The notes beneath the pieces were generated by a model, which worked only from the letters and a program-made list of their open reading frames with translations, had not been told where the DNA came from and searched no databases. From contig NZ_JAPMUA010000001.1 of assembly GCF_029603155.1 (NCBI RefSeq), forward strand, positions 806,001 through 870,000: a DNA stretch of 64,000 bases, read 5' to 3'. A program made the position numbers and the translations under genes. Position 1 is the first letter of the stretch, and each line of letters opens with the position of its first letter. This document shows, one piece after another, positions 24,656-33,586 of this stretch. Source of the DNA: Galbibacter pacificus. GTDB lineage: Bacteria; Bacteroidota; Bacteroidia; Flavobacteriales; Flavobacteriaceae.

Positions 24656-25270
24656 ATGAAAACACCTTATAAAAATATTTACGCAGTCCTTAGAATTAAT
24701 CGGTTCATCGTCTTGGCCGTTGTCATTTGCTCCGTTTTGTCCAGTTTCTTTGCCGTTTGGATGGTATTCAACATCAATAAAAAAGTCCTGAACAATGCCT
24801 TTGCGATCAATACCGATGGAAGTATTATTCCCCTAAAACTCGTTACCCAAAAGGAAAACTTTAAGGTGGAAGCCTTGGCCCATTTGGAACTGTTCCACAA
24901 TTACTTCTACAACATTGATGCAAGCAATTATGAAAAGAACTTGGAAAAGGCACTTTGGTTGGGTAACAGTTCCGTGGACAATCTCTATCGCCAAAAGAAG
25001 GCCGATGGTGTCTATAATCGGCTCTTGCAGTATTCTCTTGTTCAGAAAGTGCTTAGCATTGATTCCCAAATCGAAGAAAAGAACGGGGCTTACACCTTCA
25101 GAACGGTTACCGTTTTTGAGATCAACAGGGGATCGATTGTCGATACCTATGAGCTGGTTTCCACCGGAAACCTTATTGCCGTTGATCGGAATTTCCCCAA
25201 CAATCCCCACGGGTTATTGATTACCAGCTATTTTGAAAAATCCCTTAAAAAAATAAACGATGAAAATTGA
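24656..25270 (+). CDS. traK: conjugative transfer protein TraK (VirB8-like)
   Basis: The 204-residue protein has one N-terminal TM (RFIVLAVVICSVLSSFFAVWMVF) and a periplasmic domain of the NTF2-like VirB8 kind. The motif RQKKADGVYNRLLQYSLVQKVL and a C-terminal NPHGLLITSYFEKSL match TraK of CTnDOT-type elements. It is an inner-membrane scaffold of the transfer channel. Confidence 0.86.
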   Translation: MKTPYKNIYAVLRINRFIVLAVVICSVLSSFFAVWMVFNINKKVLNNAFAINTDGSIIPLKLVTQKENFKVEALAHLELFHNYFYNIDASNYEKNLEKALWLGNSSVDNLYRQKKADGVYNRLLQYSLVQKVLSIDSQIEEKNGAYTFRTVTVFEINRGSIVDTYELVSTGNLIAVDRNFPNNPHGLLITSYFEKSLKKINDEN

Positions 25271-25316
25271 AAACCCATAACCTGACCGACGGTCTGCGGG
25301 TAGGTATTTAAAACCA

Positions 25317-26252
25317 ATGATTATGAAGATAGAAAAGAACAAAATAGTATTTGCGGCCGTCTTGGCGGTAATATTCATTTTCCTGATCTCCTATTCTATT
25401 ATGGTAATGGGCGATGATGAAAGCGAAAATGAAAGCCTCAAAGAAACATCGGTTCCTGCATTGGAAGAAGATCAAAAGGAATACGATTCCAAACTGGATG
25501 CCATCAATGACTTGAAGGAAGTGCGTGAAACCAATGCACCGAGCATCTACGATGAAAAGTTGATTGATTCTGCGGGCTTCTACGATCCGGGTTTACCTGA
25601 ACGTGAAAAAGAACGCATAGTGGATAGTATCTACTCCGCTGGGAAAATCGAGTATTCCAAAAAAAGTTATCGGAATATTGGTGTTAAGAAAACTGTTACC
25701 AAGGTCGCAAAAGTAGTTGACTCCGCAGCAATAAAGGCCGAACAAAAAATTGCGGCTAAGGAAATGGGGTTGGAACACCAGTTATTCTTTGCCTCTGATC
25801 CAAAGGAAAGTGCTGTTTCCGTTTCCGGCACAACGGATGCAGTAATTTATGCGGTCGTGGATGGCGACCAAGTGGTCAAGGCAAATTCACGCTTGCGGAT
25901 GCGCCTGACCAAAGCCGCTACCGTTAATAACAAACGGATTTCAAAAAATACTCCAATTTATGGTTTTATCAGTTTCCAGCCGAATCGTGTATTGATTGAA
26001 ATTGAAAACATTCAACATCATCCCACAAAACTGAAAGCATTCGATCTACAGGACGGTAGTAATGGCATCTATGTGGAAAACAACTTTCGTGCAGAGGTCA
26101 CCAATGAGGTTGTCGGCGATATGGTGGACGACCTTAATATTGTCGGTGTACCACAAGTAAGCGGTTTCAAAAAGATCTTTCAACGCAACCACCGGAACGT
26201 AAAAGTTACCGTACTCAACAATTACAGACTAATCCTAAAACCTAAATTATGA
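25317..26252 (+). CDS. traM: conjugative transfer protein TraM (VirB10-like)
   Basis: The 311-residue protein has an N-terminal TM (KIVFAAVLAVIFIFLISYSIMVM), a long charged linker (residues 35-150), and a C-terminal domain (VYAVVDGDQVVKANSRLRMRLTKAA...TPIYGFISFQPNRVLIEIENI) characteristic of TraM, the VirB10 equivalent spanning the periplasm. A second ATG at 25323 could also be the start. No traL gene is seen between traK and traM, unlike in CTnDOT. Confidence 0.86.
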   Translation: MIMKIEKNKIVFAAVLAVIFIFLISYSIMVMGDDESENESLKETSVPALEEDQKEYDSKLDAINDLKEVRETNAPSIYDEKLIDSAGFYDPGLPEREKERIVDSIYSAGKIEYSKKSYRNIGVKKTVTKVAKVVDSAAIKAEQKIAAKEMGLEHQLFFASDPKESAVSVSGTTDAVIYAVVDGDQVVKANSRLRMRLTKAATVNNKRISKNTPIYGFISFQPNRVLIEIENIQHHPTKLKAFDLQDGSNGIYVENNFRAEVTNEVVGDMVDDLNIVGVPQVSGFKKIFQRNHRNVKVTVLNNYRLILKPKL

Positions 26253-26283
26253 GCCTATAATGGGCATTTAAAAAATCATTCCT

Positions 26284-27117
26284 ATGAAAAATCTTATTTT
26301 TATCTCAACATTTTTATGTGGCACAGCCTTCGCAAAAGCGCAAACACCTATCACACTCGATACGATTTATGCGAATGACCAAAAGAACGTAGCCTTGTTC
26401 TTCCCTGAACCCATACGTCAGGGGATTACAGGATCTGATAATTTTGTATTTACCTACAATCGCGAGAAAGAACAATATTTTGGATTGCTTCAGGCAAAGC
26501 CGGGAAAGGAAAGTAATCTTCTGGTGGTCAACAGAAATGGTTCAGTTTTTTCGTATATTGTAAGGTATAAGAAACAGCTTGATAGACTGAATTATTTTAT
26601 ACCGAAGTCTAAAAGCATCGGTAATGAAAAGCCCATTGTTGCTGATTCGACAAAAGTAGATGTGTTTAAGAAGGAGTTGGGAAATGAGGTCTATTATTAC
26701 CAAAAATTCTGTTCCTATCTAATTGATCGAAAGCAACGGATTGGCCGGATAAAAAAGCGGAACGAGGGCATCGTTTTAAGTGTTGAAAACATAGTTTTCG
26801 ACAAGGATGAATTGTATTTCGTGATCCAGATTGAAAATAAATCGACCTTGGATTACGATCTGAATTTCTTAAAATTATCGGTAGAGACGAGACAAAAGGG
26901 TAAAAAGAAATCATTGCAAAGTCTTTATCAAGAGCCTATTTTTAAATATAATCTGCCCACCAAAGTAGTTGAAAATGAAACCGTTAGATTGGTTTACGTG
27001 CTGCCAAAATTTTCGATAAGCAATGACCGCAGGGCGGTTTTAGAGATCAACGAAAAGAACGGGGAAAGGTACTTAAAATTAAAAATATCGCATAGATTTA
27101 TCAATAACCCAAATTAA
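26284..27117 (+). CDS. traN: conjugative transfer protein TraN (VirB9-like)
   Basis: The 277-residue secreted protein has a signal peptide ending AFAKAQ, then an N-terminal beta domain (DQKNVALFFPEPIRQGITGSDNFVFTYN) and a C-terminal domain with ENIVFDKDELYFVIQIENKSTLDYDLNFLKLSVETRQKGKK. These match DUF4138/TraN, the VirB9-like outer part of the channel. It follows traM by 31 nt. Genes for TraO, TraP and TraQ are not found downstream. Confidence 0.86.
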   Translation: MKNLIFISTFLCGTAFAKAQTPITLDTIYANDQKNVALFFPEPIRQGITGSDNFVFTYNREKEQYFGLLQAKPGKESNLLVVNRNGSVFSYIVRYKKQLDRLNYFIPKSKSIGNEKPIVADSTKVDVFKKELGNEVYYYQKFCSYLIDRKQRIGRIKKRNEGIVLSVENIVFDKDELYFVIQIENKSTLDYDLNFLKLSVETRQKGKKKSLQSLYQEPIFKYNLPTKVVENETVRLVYVLPKFSISNDRRAVLEINEKNGERYLKLKISHRFINNPN

Positions 27118-27124
27118 GATCGTT

Positions 27125-27490
27125 ATGAAAAGAATAGCCATTTTTTCGTTAGTAGCACTTTTTCTGTCCTGTGCCGGGAAACAAGACCTTTCGCCGAGCG
27201 AAACTTCAAAAATCGTGGTGGAAAGTTTCTACAATAAAGATAATACCACCCTAAAAAAACATACCACCCCCGAAGGTTACAATGGCCTTAAATCGATACA
27301 AGATTTAATGGCAGCAGGCAAATCAGGGGATTCCAATTTTAAAGTGCTGGAAGAAACTGCCGATGGTAAGACCGCTTGGGTAAGGTTTACAACCTCTTAT
27401 GAGGAAAATCCTGAATTGTTCAAGCTTCTAAAGGTAGATGGTCAATGGAAGGTTACGCAGCAAGGGCCAAGGGAAAAAGGACCTTTTTGA
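27125..27490 (+). CDS. DUF4878-like lipoprotein at the end of the tra operon
   Basis: The 121-residue protein has lipobox ALFLSC (Cys16) and a compact NTF2-like domain (IVVESFYNKDNTTLKKHTTPEGYNGLKSIQDL...AWVRFTTSYEENPELFKLLKVDGQWKVTQQGP), the pattern of DUF4878 lipoproteins. It starts 7 nt after traN, so it is co-transcribed. A role in entry exclusion or channel assembly is possible from position only. It ends 5 nt before the convergent AbiEii gene. Confidence 0.72.
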   Translation: MKRIAIFSLVALFLSCAGKQDLSPSETSKIVVESFYNKDNTTLKKHTTPEGYNGLKSIQDLMAAGKSGDSNFKVLEETADGKTAWVRFTTSYEENPELFKLLKVDGQWKVTQQGPREKGPF

Positions 27491-27495
27491 AATAG

Positions 27496-28284
27496 TTACA
27501 TTCTGGGGATAAACGCTTCTTTCAACCATTGAAAAGCAGTTTTTTGATCGTAGTTAATTTCAGGTCGTAGCAAACCTTCCATATCGCCTTCAAAAGCTGC
27601 ATCATTTTCTTTAGCTTCCATATTTTGGAGAAATTCTCTTTGGGAAGGGACTTTGCCAACGGAAAATTCCATATATTCCCTGAAGCACTTGATAATTTCA
27701 TCAATGTTGATATCCTTATGTTGTCTGGAATAATCCAGGTCGAACAGATCCCTTCCTTTACTTCGCTGATAAAGCGCCCTCAACTTCGTGCCCAAAAGTT
27801 CATTGATTTTATATGTTTTAATATCAGCTCTCCCCGAAAACCAAGGGTTCGCCATTTCAAAAGGGAAATCTACCCAATCGAGTACGTTGAAGTGTTCTTT
27901 ACAATTAATCTCTAACTTGAGCCGGCGACGTTCATTTTCATATTCTGAATTAAAACGATATAAGGCCTTTGCTCCGTGCCCCCTCACTTGTGTGCGCCTA
28001 TCTTCTTCAAAAAAGGTAATGACCTCGCCTATGCGCTTCATAATGGGTTTGATAGGACCTTCCTTAACCTGAACAAGGTCGATATCTTCGGAATACCTTG
28101 GAGCGGGGTTGAGATATAGTTTATGTAAGGCTGTACCACCACGGAAAGCAAGGTTTTCCCTCAGAAAATCGTCTGCAAAAATTGCTACCAATGTGCGGCT
28201 TATGATCAAATCCTGCTCAACTTGTGCAAATTCTTTCCACGGTGCATATTCCCGCCATTGGGCTATATAGGGTCTTGAAATCAT
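27496..28284 (-). CDS. abiEii: AbiEii-type nucleotidyltransferase toxin
   Basis: The start was chosen at ATG 28284 because it overlaps the AbiEi stop by 4 nt (ATGA); a GTG/ATG extension upstream would lie inside AbiEi. The DNA polymerase-beta-like nucleotidyltransferase motifs are FRGGTALHKLYL and RYSEDIDLVQV (SxDxD), with the later LGTKLRALYQRSKGRDLFDL Lys/Asp motif. AbiEii toxins act with AbiEi as type IV toxin-antitoxin pairs that abort phage infection; related MenT toxins modify tRNA ends. The pair is the first unit of a defence block inserted in the element. Confidence 0.88.
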   Translation of the reverse strand: MISRPYIAQWREYAPWKEFAQVEQDLIISRTLVAIFADDFLRENLAFRGGTALHKLYLNPAPRYSEDIDLVQVKEGPIKPIMKRIGEVITFFEEDRRTQVRGHGAKALYRFNSEYENERRRLKLEINCKEHFNVLDWVDFPFEMANPWFSGRADIKTYKINELLGTKLRALYQRSKGRDLFDLDYSRQHKDINIDEIIKCFREYMEFSVGKVPSQREFLQNMEAKENDAAFEGDMEGLLRPEINYDQKTAFQWLKEAFIPRM

Positions 28285-29069
28285 AGGTCGCCTTCTAATT
28301 TTAGATTGATGTCCACTTTCCATTTATTATCCACCGAACCAGGTCGTTGTTGGTTGGTCGGCTTCAATAAAACCGGATGTATTTTTTGATTTTCCAAATG
28401 TTGAAAAATTAAATTTGACAAACGGTTCTCTTGATCTATTTCATCCAATAAAAAACCCAGTCGTTGGAGTGTGGCTTTATTGCCATACCAACTCAATAAA
28501 TCTTCAAGGTCTTTTTGTGTAACTTCTTCCAACAGTTCTTCAATGGTGGATAGCATTCGGTTCAGCCCCCCCAATTTATTCTGATAATGTACCAGATCGG
28601 CCAAGGTCAGAGAGGGACTCGAAATTTGATAAGTTCCGGCATCCGATTTTCTTTTAAGGATATTTTTTTCCGGCCAAGCGGAAGTCGTCAAAAAACGGAT
28701 ATCAATTGTCGATTTTTGAATATCCAAAAGTTTGGGAGAAGATGTCATCACATAATCGCGTTGGGCTTGTTGATGGCTTGCGCCGTAAACTTTGGCCGCG
28801 CTGTAAAAACCCAAATAATACTTACGGTCTAAATAATCGAAAAGTTTATCAATGTAGAGGCTTATGGGAAGTTTTCCAAAATTGGAATATCTGGGGGTAA
28901 GAATAAGGTAGAAGCCTTTTCTTAGATTAATGACTTTGTTCCTTTCGATCAAATGTGCCAATTCCAGCCAAATTGCATTTTTGCTCTTTGTGCTCTGTTG
29001 TATCAGTTCGTCTAAAGAAAAAGAATATTCTTCCATAGACAGCAATTTATTGATATATTCTGACACCAT
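28281..29069 (-). CDS. abiEi: AbiEi-type antitoxin/transcriptional repressor
   Basis: The 262-residue protein has an N-terminal winged helix (FSLDELIQQSTKSKNAIWLELAHLIERNKVINLRKGFYLI) and the AbiEi core (YYLGFYSAAKVYGASHQQAQRDYVMTS). It ends with a C-terminal domain as in AbiEi_1/AbiEi_4 antitoxins, which repress their own operon and neutralise AbiEii. It is transcribed first, as is usual. Upstream DNA (29070-29248) is AT-rich and shared with the divergent SIR2 operon. Confidence 0.85.
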   Translation of the reverse strand: MVSEYINKLLSMEEYSFSLDELIQQSTKSKNAIWLELAHLIERNKVINLRKGFYLILTPRYSNFGKLPISLYIDKLFDYLDRKYYLGFYSAAKVYGASHQQAQRDYVMTSSPKLLDIQKSTIDIRFLTTSAWPEKNILKRKSDAGTYQISSPSLTLADLVHYQNKLGGLNRMLSTIEELLEEVTQKDLEDLLSWYGNKATLQRLGFLLDEIDQENRLSNLIFQHLENQKIHPVLLKPTNQQRPGSVDNKWKVDINLKLEGDL

Positions 29070-29189
29070 AACTTTAGTAATTATTAGAGCAATATATGCT
29101 TTTTAGACATAAAACTAAAATAAATACTATAAAATTTATACTTATTCATAAAATCTAAAATTGGGTTTATTTCAAACAAACTTGAAAAG

Positions 29190-29222
29190 TTGGAAGCAAA
29201 TTCTAAAAGTTTGTTAAATTTA
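29190..29222 (+). promoter_or_regulatory. candidate promoter of the SIR2-HerA operon
   Basis: TTG at 29190-29192 is followed after 22 nt by TAAATTTA (29215-29222), close to the -7 consensus TAnnTTTG. The predicted mRNA start is about 22 nt before the SIR2 ATG. Spacing is slightly longer than ideal. Confidence 0.4.
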
Positions 29223-29248
29223 CTCAAAAACAGAAATCAATCAACAAT

Positions 29249-30472
29249 ATGGATAATTATCACGATCCTATTAAACATATTAAGTTTTTACGCCAAACAT
29301 TATCCCAAGATAAAAAACCAATAGGCTATTTTATATCTGCTGGTTGTCCTCTAGCGGTGAAATTGCCGAAAGAGCAATGGCCTTTAATCCCAGATGTAGC
29401 CGGATTGACCCAATTTCTAAGTTCGGAACTATCATCAAAAACAGATGTCAAAAATGATTATGATAAACTTTTAGATGAAATAAGTTTAGCTCAAAAAAGT
29501 ATTAAAAATATTGAAGATATTTTGAGTTTTATAAGAGGTTTGAAAGATGTTTCGGTTGGTAACAGCGTTAGAGGTTTTAGCAATGAAGAGCTTATCAAAC
29601 TCGAAAGCGAAATTTGCACGAAAATCGTAAGTAAATTGGATGTGGAATTACCAAATAAAGAATCCCCATATCATAAACTTGCAAAATGGATATCAATAGA
29701 TCGTGAGAAACCTGTCGAGGTATTTACAACGAATTACGATTTGTTAATGGAACAAGCCTTTGAGGACTTATCCATACCCTATTTTGATGGTTTTGTCGGT
29801 TCAAGACAGTCATTTTTTGACTTGAGATCAGTTGAAGACGATTTAATACCAAATCATTGGACACGTCTTTGGAAAATTCACGGCTCTATTAATTGGTTTC
29901 AAAAGAAAAATCATCAGGTATTCAGGTCAAGCAGAACTAAAGAAATAGACGCTTCACAGCTAATTTACCCATCCCATCTCAAATATGACCAAAGTAGAAA
30001 AATGCCTTTTTTGGCTTTGATGGATCAACTTTCTCGCTTTTTGAGAAAACCTAACGCATTACTTATTATCTCAGGTTATTCTTTTAACGACGAGCATATA
30101 AATGATTGCATTTTAGGTTCACTAAGAGCGAACCCAAATAGTATGGTAATTTCGATGTTATTCGGCTCTTTAACTGAGAAAAATAAAGAAAATGATTCAA
30201 CGACTGAAAAGTACCCTAAAGGTGTGGATGCTGCATTAAACAGAGGCAATCTTGCTATATGGGCTAAAGACGAAGCGATAATTGGTACGGTTAGAGGCAA
30301 GTGGAAATTAGGAGCCTTATTGGAAGATGAGGATAATTTAGCTAATTGTCTGTCTAAAAGGGATGACGAAGAAGCAGCTCTTTGCGATTTAGATCTTGGT
30401 GATTTTTCAAAAATGGGGGATTTCCTTCAAGCTTTAATCGGATATAATCAAACTCTTTTGGATGAAAAATAA
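29249..30472 (+). CDS. SIR2-family NADase/deacetylase-fold defence effector
   Basis: The 407-residue protein carries the SIR2-like fold signatures: NAD-loop GYFISAG (about 26-32), TTNYD (160-164), the catalytic-His motif KIHGS (H211), and GYSFNDEHIN (276-285), as in SIR2_2 proteins of phage-defence systems. Such effectors deplete NAD+ on infection. It overlaps the HerA gene by 11 nt, which matches the known SIR2-HerA system where the two proteins form a large complex. The C-terminal acidic tail (about 350-407) is not recognised. Base composition is more AT-rich than the tra genes, pointing to separate acquisition. Confidence 0.88.
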   Translation: MDNYHDPIKHIKFLRQTLSQDKKPIGYFISAGCPLAVKLPKEQWPLIPDVAGLTQFLSSELSSKTDVKNDYDKLLDEISLAQKSIKNIEDILSFIRGLKDVSVGNSVRGFSNEELIKLESEICTKIVSKLDVELPNKESPYHKLAKWISIDREKPVEVFTTNYDLLMEQAFEDLSIPYFDGFVGSRQSFFDLRSVEDDLIPNHWTRLWKIHGSINWFQKKNHQVFRSSRTKEIDASQLIYPSHLKYDQSRKMPFLALMDQLSRFLRKPNALLIISGYSFNDEHINDCILGSLRANPNSMVISMLFGSLTEKNKENDSTTEKYPKGVDAALNRGNLAIWAKDEAIIGTVRGKWKLGALLEDEDNLANCLSKRDDEEAALCDLDLGDFSKMGDFLQALIGYNQTLLDEK

Positions 30473-32327
30473 CTCTACTTATCTTGGTTCCGTACAAGAC
30501 GTTAGTGGCACTACCATTAGAATAGCAATGGTCAACGATTCACTATCTGGTTTGACATATGTAAATGGTGAAGGTTACAAAATTGGACAAATTGGAAGTT
30601 TTGTTAAAATTCCAATTGGATACAATTTTTTGTTTGGAATTATTACTCAGGTCGGCGCAAGCGCAGCACCAGAAAACGACCAACCTTATGGAAATAGATG
30701 GATAACTGTACAACTGGTTGGGGAAGGACATCGATCTGGTGAATTTCAAAGAGGGATTTCTCAATATCCAACAATTAGTGATGAAGTGCATTTAGTATCT
30801 GAAGTAGACCTAAAACGAATCTATGGACAACCAGACAAACCATACTTTGTAAATATTGGACATATTGCGGGAGCCGAATCTATTCCAGCTTTGGTGGATG
30901 TAAATAGGTTAATTACGAGACATTCGGCAGTAGTTGGAACAACTGGTTCAGGAAAGTCAACGACAGTTGCAAGTCTGTTAAATGCGCTATCCGATTCTGA
31001 GAAATATCCATCATCACGAATTTTGGTGTTTGACATACACGGAGAGTATGGACAAGCTCTAAAAGATCGAGCGAATATTTTTAAAATTAACGCTGACAAA
31101 AGCGAAGGAAGTCAAGAAAAAGAATTGGTTATTCCCTTTTGGGCCTTAAATTTTGAAGAATTATGTGATATCAGTTTTGGAAAATTTGCTGCCGAAAAAG
31201 ATCAAAATGTAATTCTAGAAAGAATTCAGCAAGCTAAGTTGAAAAGTTTGGAAAAACATCCTAAAACCGGAATCGACATAGATAACCTTAGTATTGATTC
31301 TCCCATACCATTTAGCTTGAATCATCTATGGTATGACCTTTATACCGAAACGCTAGGAAAGTTCTATCCGGACAAGGATGGAACGATTATGGAAAATCTT
31401 GCTTTTGAAACTGATGAAAATGGAGATAAGATATTAGGTGATCCAGTTCGGGGTATTCCTCCTATTTTTAAAAAAATAAATACCTCCAAAGCAAATGGTG
31501 ATCGAGTTCAATACTTGCCTGAAACCCCTTTAAATAATAGCCAACAGTTACATTCATTAGGTTCAAAGTTGAGAATTCCAAGGTATGATTTTATTTTCAA
31601 ACCTGGGGATTGGACTCCAAAAAAGGATGGATTTATAGAAGAAGATTTAGATTCCCTGATAAAAGGTTGGATAGGAAGCGACAAGCCAATTACTATTTTG
31701 GATTTATCAGGTGTTCCAATAACTATTTTAAATACAATTATCGGAGTTTTACTGCGTATAGTTTATGAAGGCTTATTCTGGGCAAGAAACCTCTCGCAAG
31801 GAGGCAAGGAACGTCCATTGCTTTTGGTAATGGAAGAAGCTCACAATTATTTAAACTTTGAAGGTAGCGCGTTATCGATTGTGCAAAAAATTGTAAAGGA
31901 GGGTAGGAAATATGGGATAGGCTCAATGATAGTTAGTCAAAGACCGTCTGAAATAAATTCTACAATTCTTTCACAATGTGGTACATTCTTTGCTCTCCGA
32001 TTGGCGAACTCTACTGATCGCGCACACATAACAAGTGCTGTCACAGATAATCTGGAGGGTCTTACAAGTATGCTCCCAATATTAAAAACGGGAGAAGCTA
32101 TAATCTTAGGGGAATCGGTAAAGCTTCCTATGAGATCGCTTATCAAAGCTCCACCGAAGGATAAAAGACCTGATAGTCAAGATCCGATCGTATTCGATAT
32201 TGTTGATACAGAAGAATCTTTAATGCCTGGGGGTTGGGGCAACAAAATGGAAGAAAGCCCTAACTACGAAGAATTTATTGAGGCCTGGAGGTCTCAAAAT
32301 CCTAAAATTAGTAAAATTATCAAATAA
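30462..32327 (+). CDS. herA: HerA/DUF87-family hexameric ATPase (partner of SIR2)
   Basis: The 621-residue protein has an N-terminal HAS-barrel-like domain (about 1-140), Walker A GTTGSGKST (159-167), a following VFDIHGEYGQAL motif, and Walker B LLLVMEEAH (453-461). VSQRPSEINSTILSQCGTFFALRL follows. These are typical of HerA/FtsK-like DNA-translocating ATPases. In known SIR2-HerA pairs the ATPase hexamer scaffolds and controls the NADase. Overlap with SIR2 and a 6-nt gap to the KTSC gene indicate a four-gene operon. Confidence 0.9.
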   Translation: MKNNSTYLGSVQDVSGTTIRIAMVNDSLSGLTYVNGEGYKIGQIGSFVKIPIGYNFLFGIITQVGASAAPENDQPYGNRWITVQLVGEGHRSGEFQRGISQYPTISDEVHLVSEVDLKRIYGQPDKPYFVNIGHIAGAESIPALVDVNRLITRHSAVVGTTGSGKSTTVASLLNALSDSEKYPSSRILVFDIHGEYGQALKDRANIFKINADKSEGSQEKELVIPFWALNFEELCDISFGKFAAEKDQNVILERIQQAKLKSLEKHPKTGIDIDNLSIDSPIPFSLNHLWYDLYTETLGKFYPDKDGTIMENLAFETDENGDKILGDPVRGIPPIFKKINTSKANGDRVQYLPETPLNNSQQLHSLGSKLRIPRYDFIFKPGDWTPKKDGFIEEDLDSLIKGWIGSDKPITILDLSGVPITILNTIIGVLLRIVYEGLFWARNLSQGGKERPLLLVMEEAHNYLNFEGSALSIVQKIVKEGRKYGIGSMIVSQRPSEINSTILSQCGTFFALRLANSTDRAHITSAVTDNLEGLTSMLPILKTGEAIILGESVKLPMRSLIKAPPKDKRPDSQDPIVFDIVDTEESLMPGGWGNKMEESPNYEEFIEAWRSQNPKISKIIK

Positions 32328-32333
32328 AGTATT

Positions 32334-32543
32334 ATGAATAGAAAACCAGTAAAATCATCAAACATAGCATCTATTGGCTATGACGACAATTCATCCACAT
32401 TAGAAATAGAATTTAAAAACGGCACGGTCTATCAATATTTTGACCTTCCAGAAAGAGAATATAAAGGGCTTATTGGTGCTGAATCCCACGGAACATATTT
32501 AGCCCAAAGTATCAAAGGAAGGTACAGGTACTCTAAAGTTTAA
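32334..32543 (+). CDS. KTSC-domain small protein
   Basis: The 69-residue protein consists of one KTSC domain (SSNIASIGYDDNSSTLEIEFKNGTVYQYFDLPEREYKGLIGAESHGTYLAQSIKGRYRY). The domain is named for a motif at its end and is found alone or on lysyl-tRNA-synthetase-like and phage-related proteins; its ligand is not settled. Here it lies 6 nt after HerA and 5 nt before the nuclease gene, so it is part of the defence operon. It might be a sensor, adaptor or inhibitor; that is inference. Confidence 0.75.
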   Translation: MNRKPVKSSNIASIGYDDNSSTLEIEFKNGTVYQYFDLPEREYKGLIGAESHGTYLAQSIKGRYRYSKV

Positions 32544-32548
32544 GCAAA

Positions 32549-33586
32549 ATGATAAGACTCAATCAACAACTGAAACGAGTTGAAGTAAAGGAGTTTGAAA
32601 TTGAGAATCAAATAGTCTTTAATTATTTTGATAATCTTCCCGTGTCTGATCGTGATGAAAAATTATTAAAAGCTATTTATATTGGTGTCCTCGCACTTAT
32701 GGAAGATCGACTATCCGCATTTTTATCGAAAACATCAAATGAACTGGGTACTGAACTGGAGAGTTTGAAGATGATTTTTGAAATGAAAAAGGAACTTTTC
32801 TACAAATCGGCAATAAAAGGAAATTTGGCTGAGGATGAAGTCGCGGAATTTCTAAATCAGTACTTTAAGGATAAGCGGTTAAAAGACAAAGCCTACTTAA
32901 CTGGAAATGTACAAGGTAAAATTAACCGAAATAAAACTGGTGATATAGTCTGCGAAATAGAAGGGAATGAAGACTTAAAGATTGTTATTGAGTGCAAGTT
33001 TGATAAGAGTATCAAATTTGGAGATATAGAATCAAAAGAAATTTTTACTCGTAGAACCGATACAGCCTGGAGTCAATTAATAGAAGCTCAAGCAAATAGG
33101 GATTCAAAGGTTAGCCTTATCGTATTTGATATTTCTCTCGTGGATAACTCAATTCTTAAAGCATTTGAAAATGTGGGCTATATTCCCTCTATTGGTTTTA
33201 TCGCCATAATCGATTCCCAAAAAGGAGATTATTCAAATTTGGCAATAGCTTATATGTTGGCAAGGGATATAGTCTTAAATGCCAAGGATGTTAAAGTCGA
33301 TAAGAATATTTTAGCTATTCTGGTAAATCGAATTATTAAGGACATAAATGAAATATCCCTAGTTAAAAATCTAGTTGAGAATAATATTGAGAATAATAAA
33401 ACAATTTTAAAACAAATTAAGAAATCTATGTTGTTATTAGATTTCAACCAACAGTATCTAAATAAATTTTTAGAAGATGGAACTTTGGATAAAAATGATC
33501 TGTTGGATTTTTATATGGGTGAAGATGTGAAGGACAAATATAAAATTATTGAAAAGGAAATTAATGAAAATTTTAATTTATCCTAA
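32549..33586 (+). CDS. PD-(D/E)XK-type nuclease-like protein of the SIR2-HerA operon
   Basis: The 345-residue protein is not recognised by name. The middle shows a likely restriction-endonuclease-fold core: KGNLAEDEVAEFLNQYF (helix with E97/E100), then KTGDIV (D132) and IVIECKFD (E148, K150), giving the D-X15-ExK pattern. The region before (15-90) is helical. The C-terminal third is Lys/Ile/Asn-rich and helical. RmuC-like and Mrr-like nucleases are the nearest analogues by pattern. Its stop meets the convergent coupling-protein stop without a gap. Confidence 0.65.
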   Translation: MIRLNQQLKRVEVKEFEIENQIVFNYFDNLPVSDRDEKLLKAIYIGVLALMEDRLSAFLSKTSNELGTELESLKMIFEMKKELFYKSAIKGNLAEDEVAEFLNQYFKDKRLKDKAYLTGNVQGKINRNKTGDIVCEIEGNEDLKIVIECKFDKSIKFGDIESKEIFTRRTDTAWSQLIEAQANRDSKVSLIVFDISLVDNSILKAFENVGYIPSIGFIAIIDSQKGDYSNLAIAYMLARDIVLNAKDVKVDKNILAILVNRIIKDINEISLVKNLVENNIENNKTILKQIKKSMLLLDFNQQYLNKFLEDGTLDKNDLLDFYMGEDVKDKYKIIEKEINENFNLS

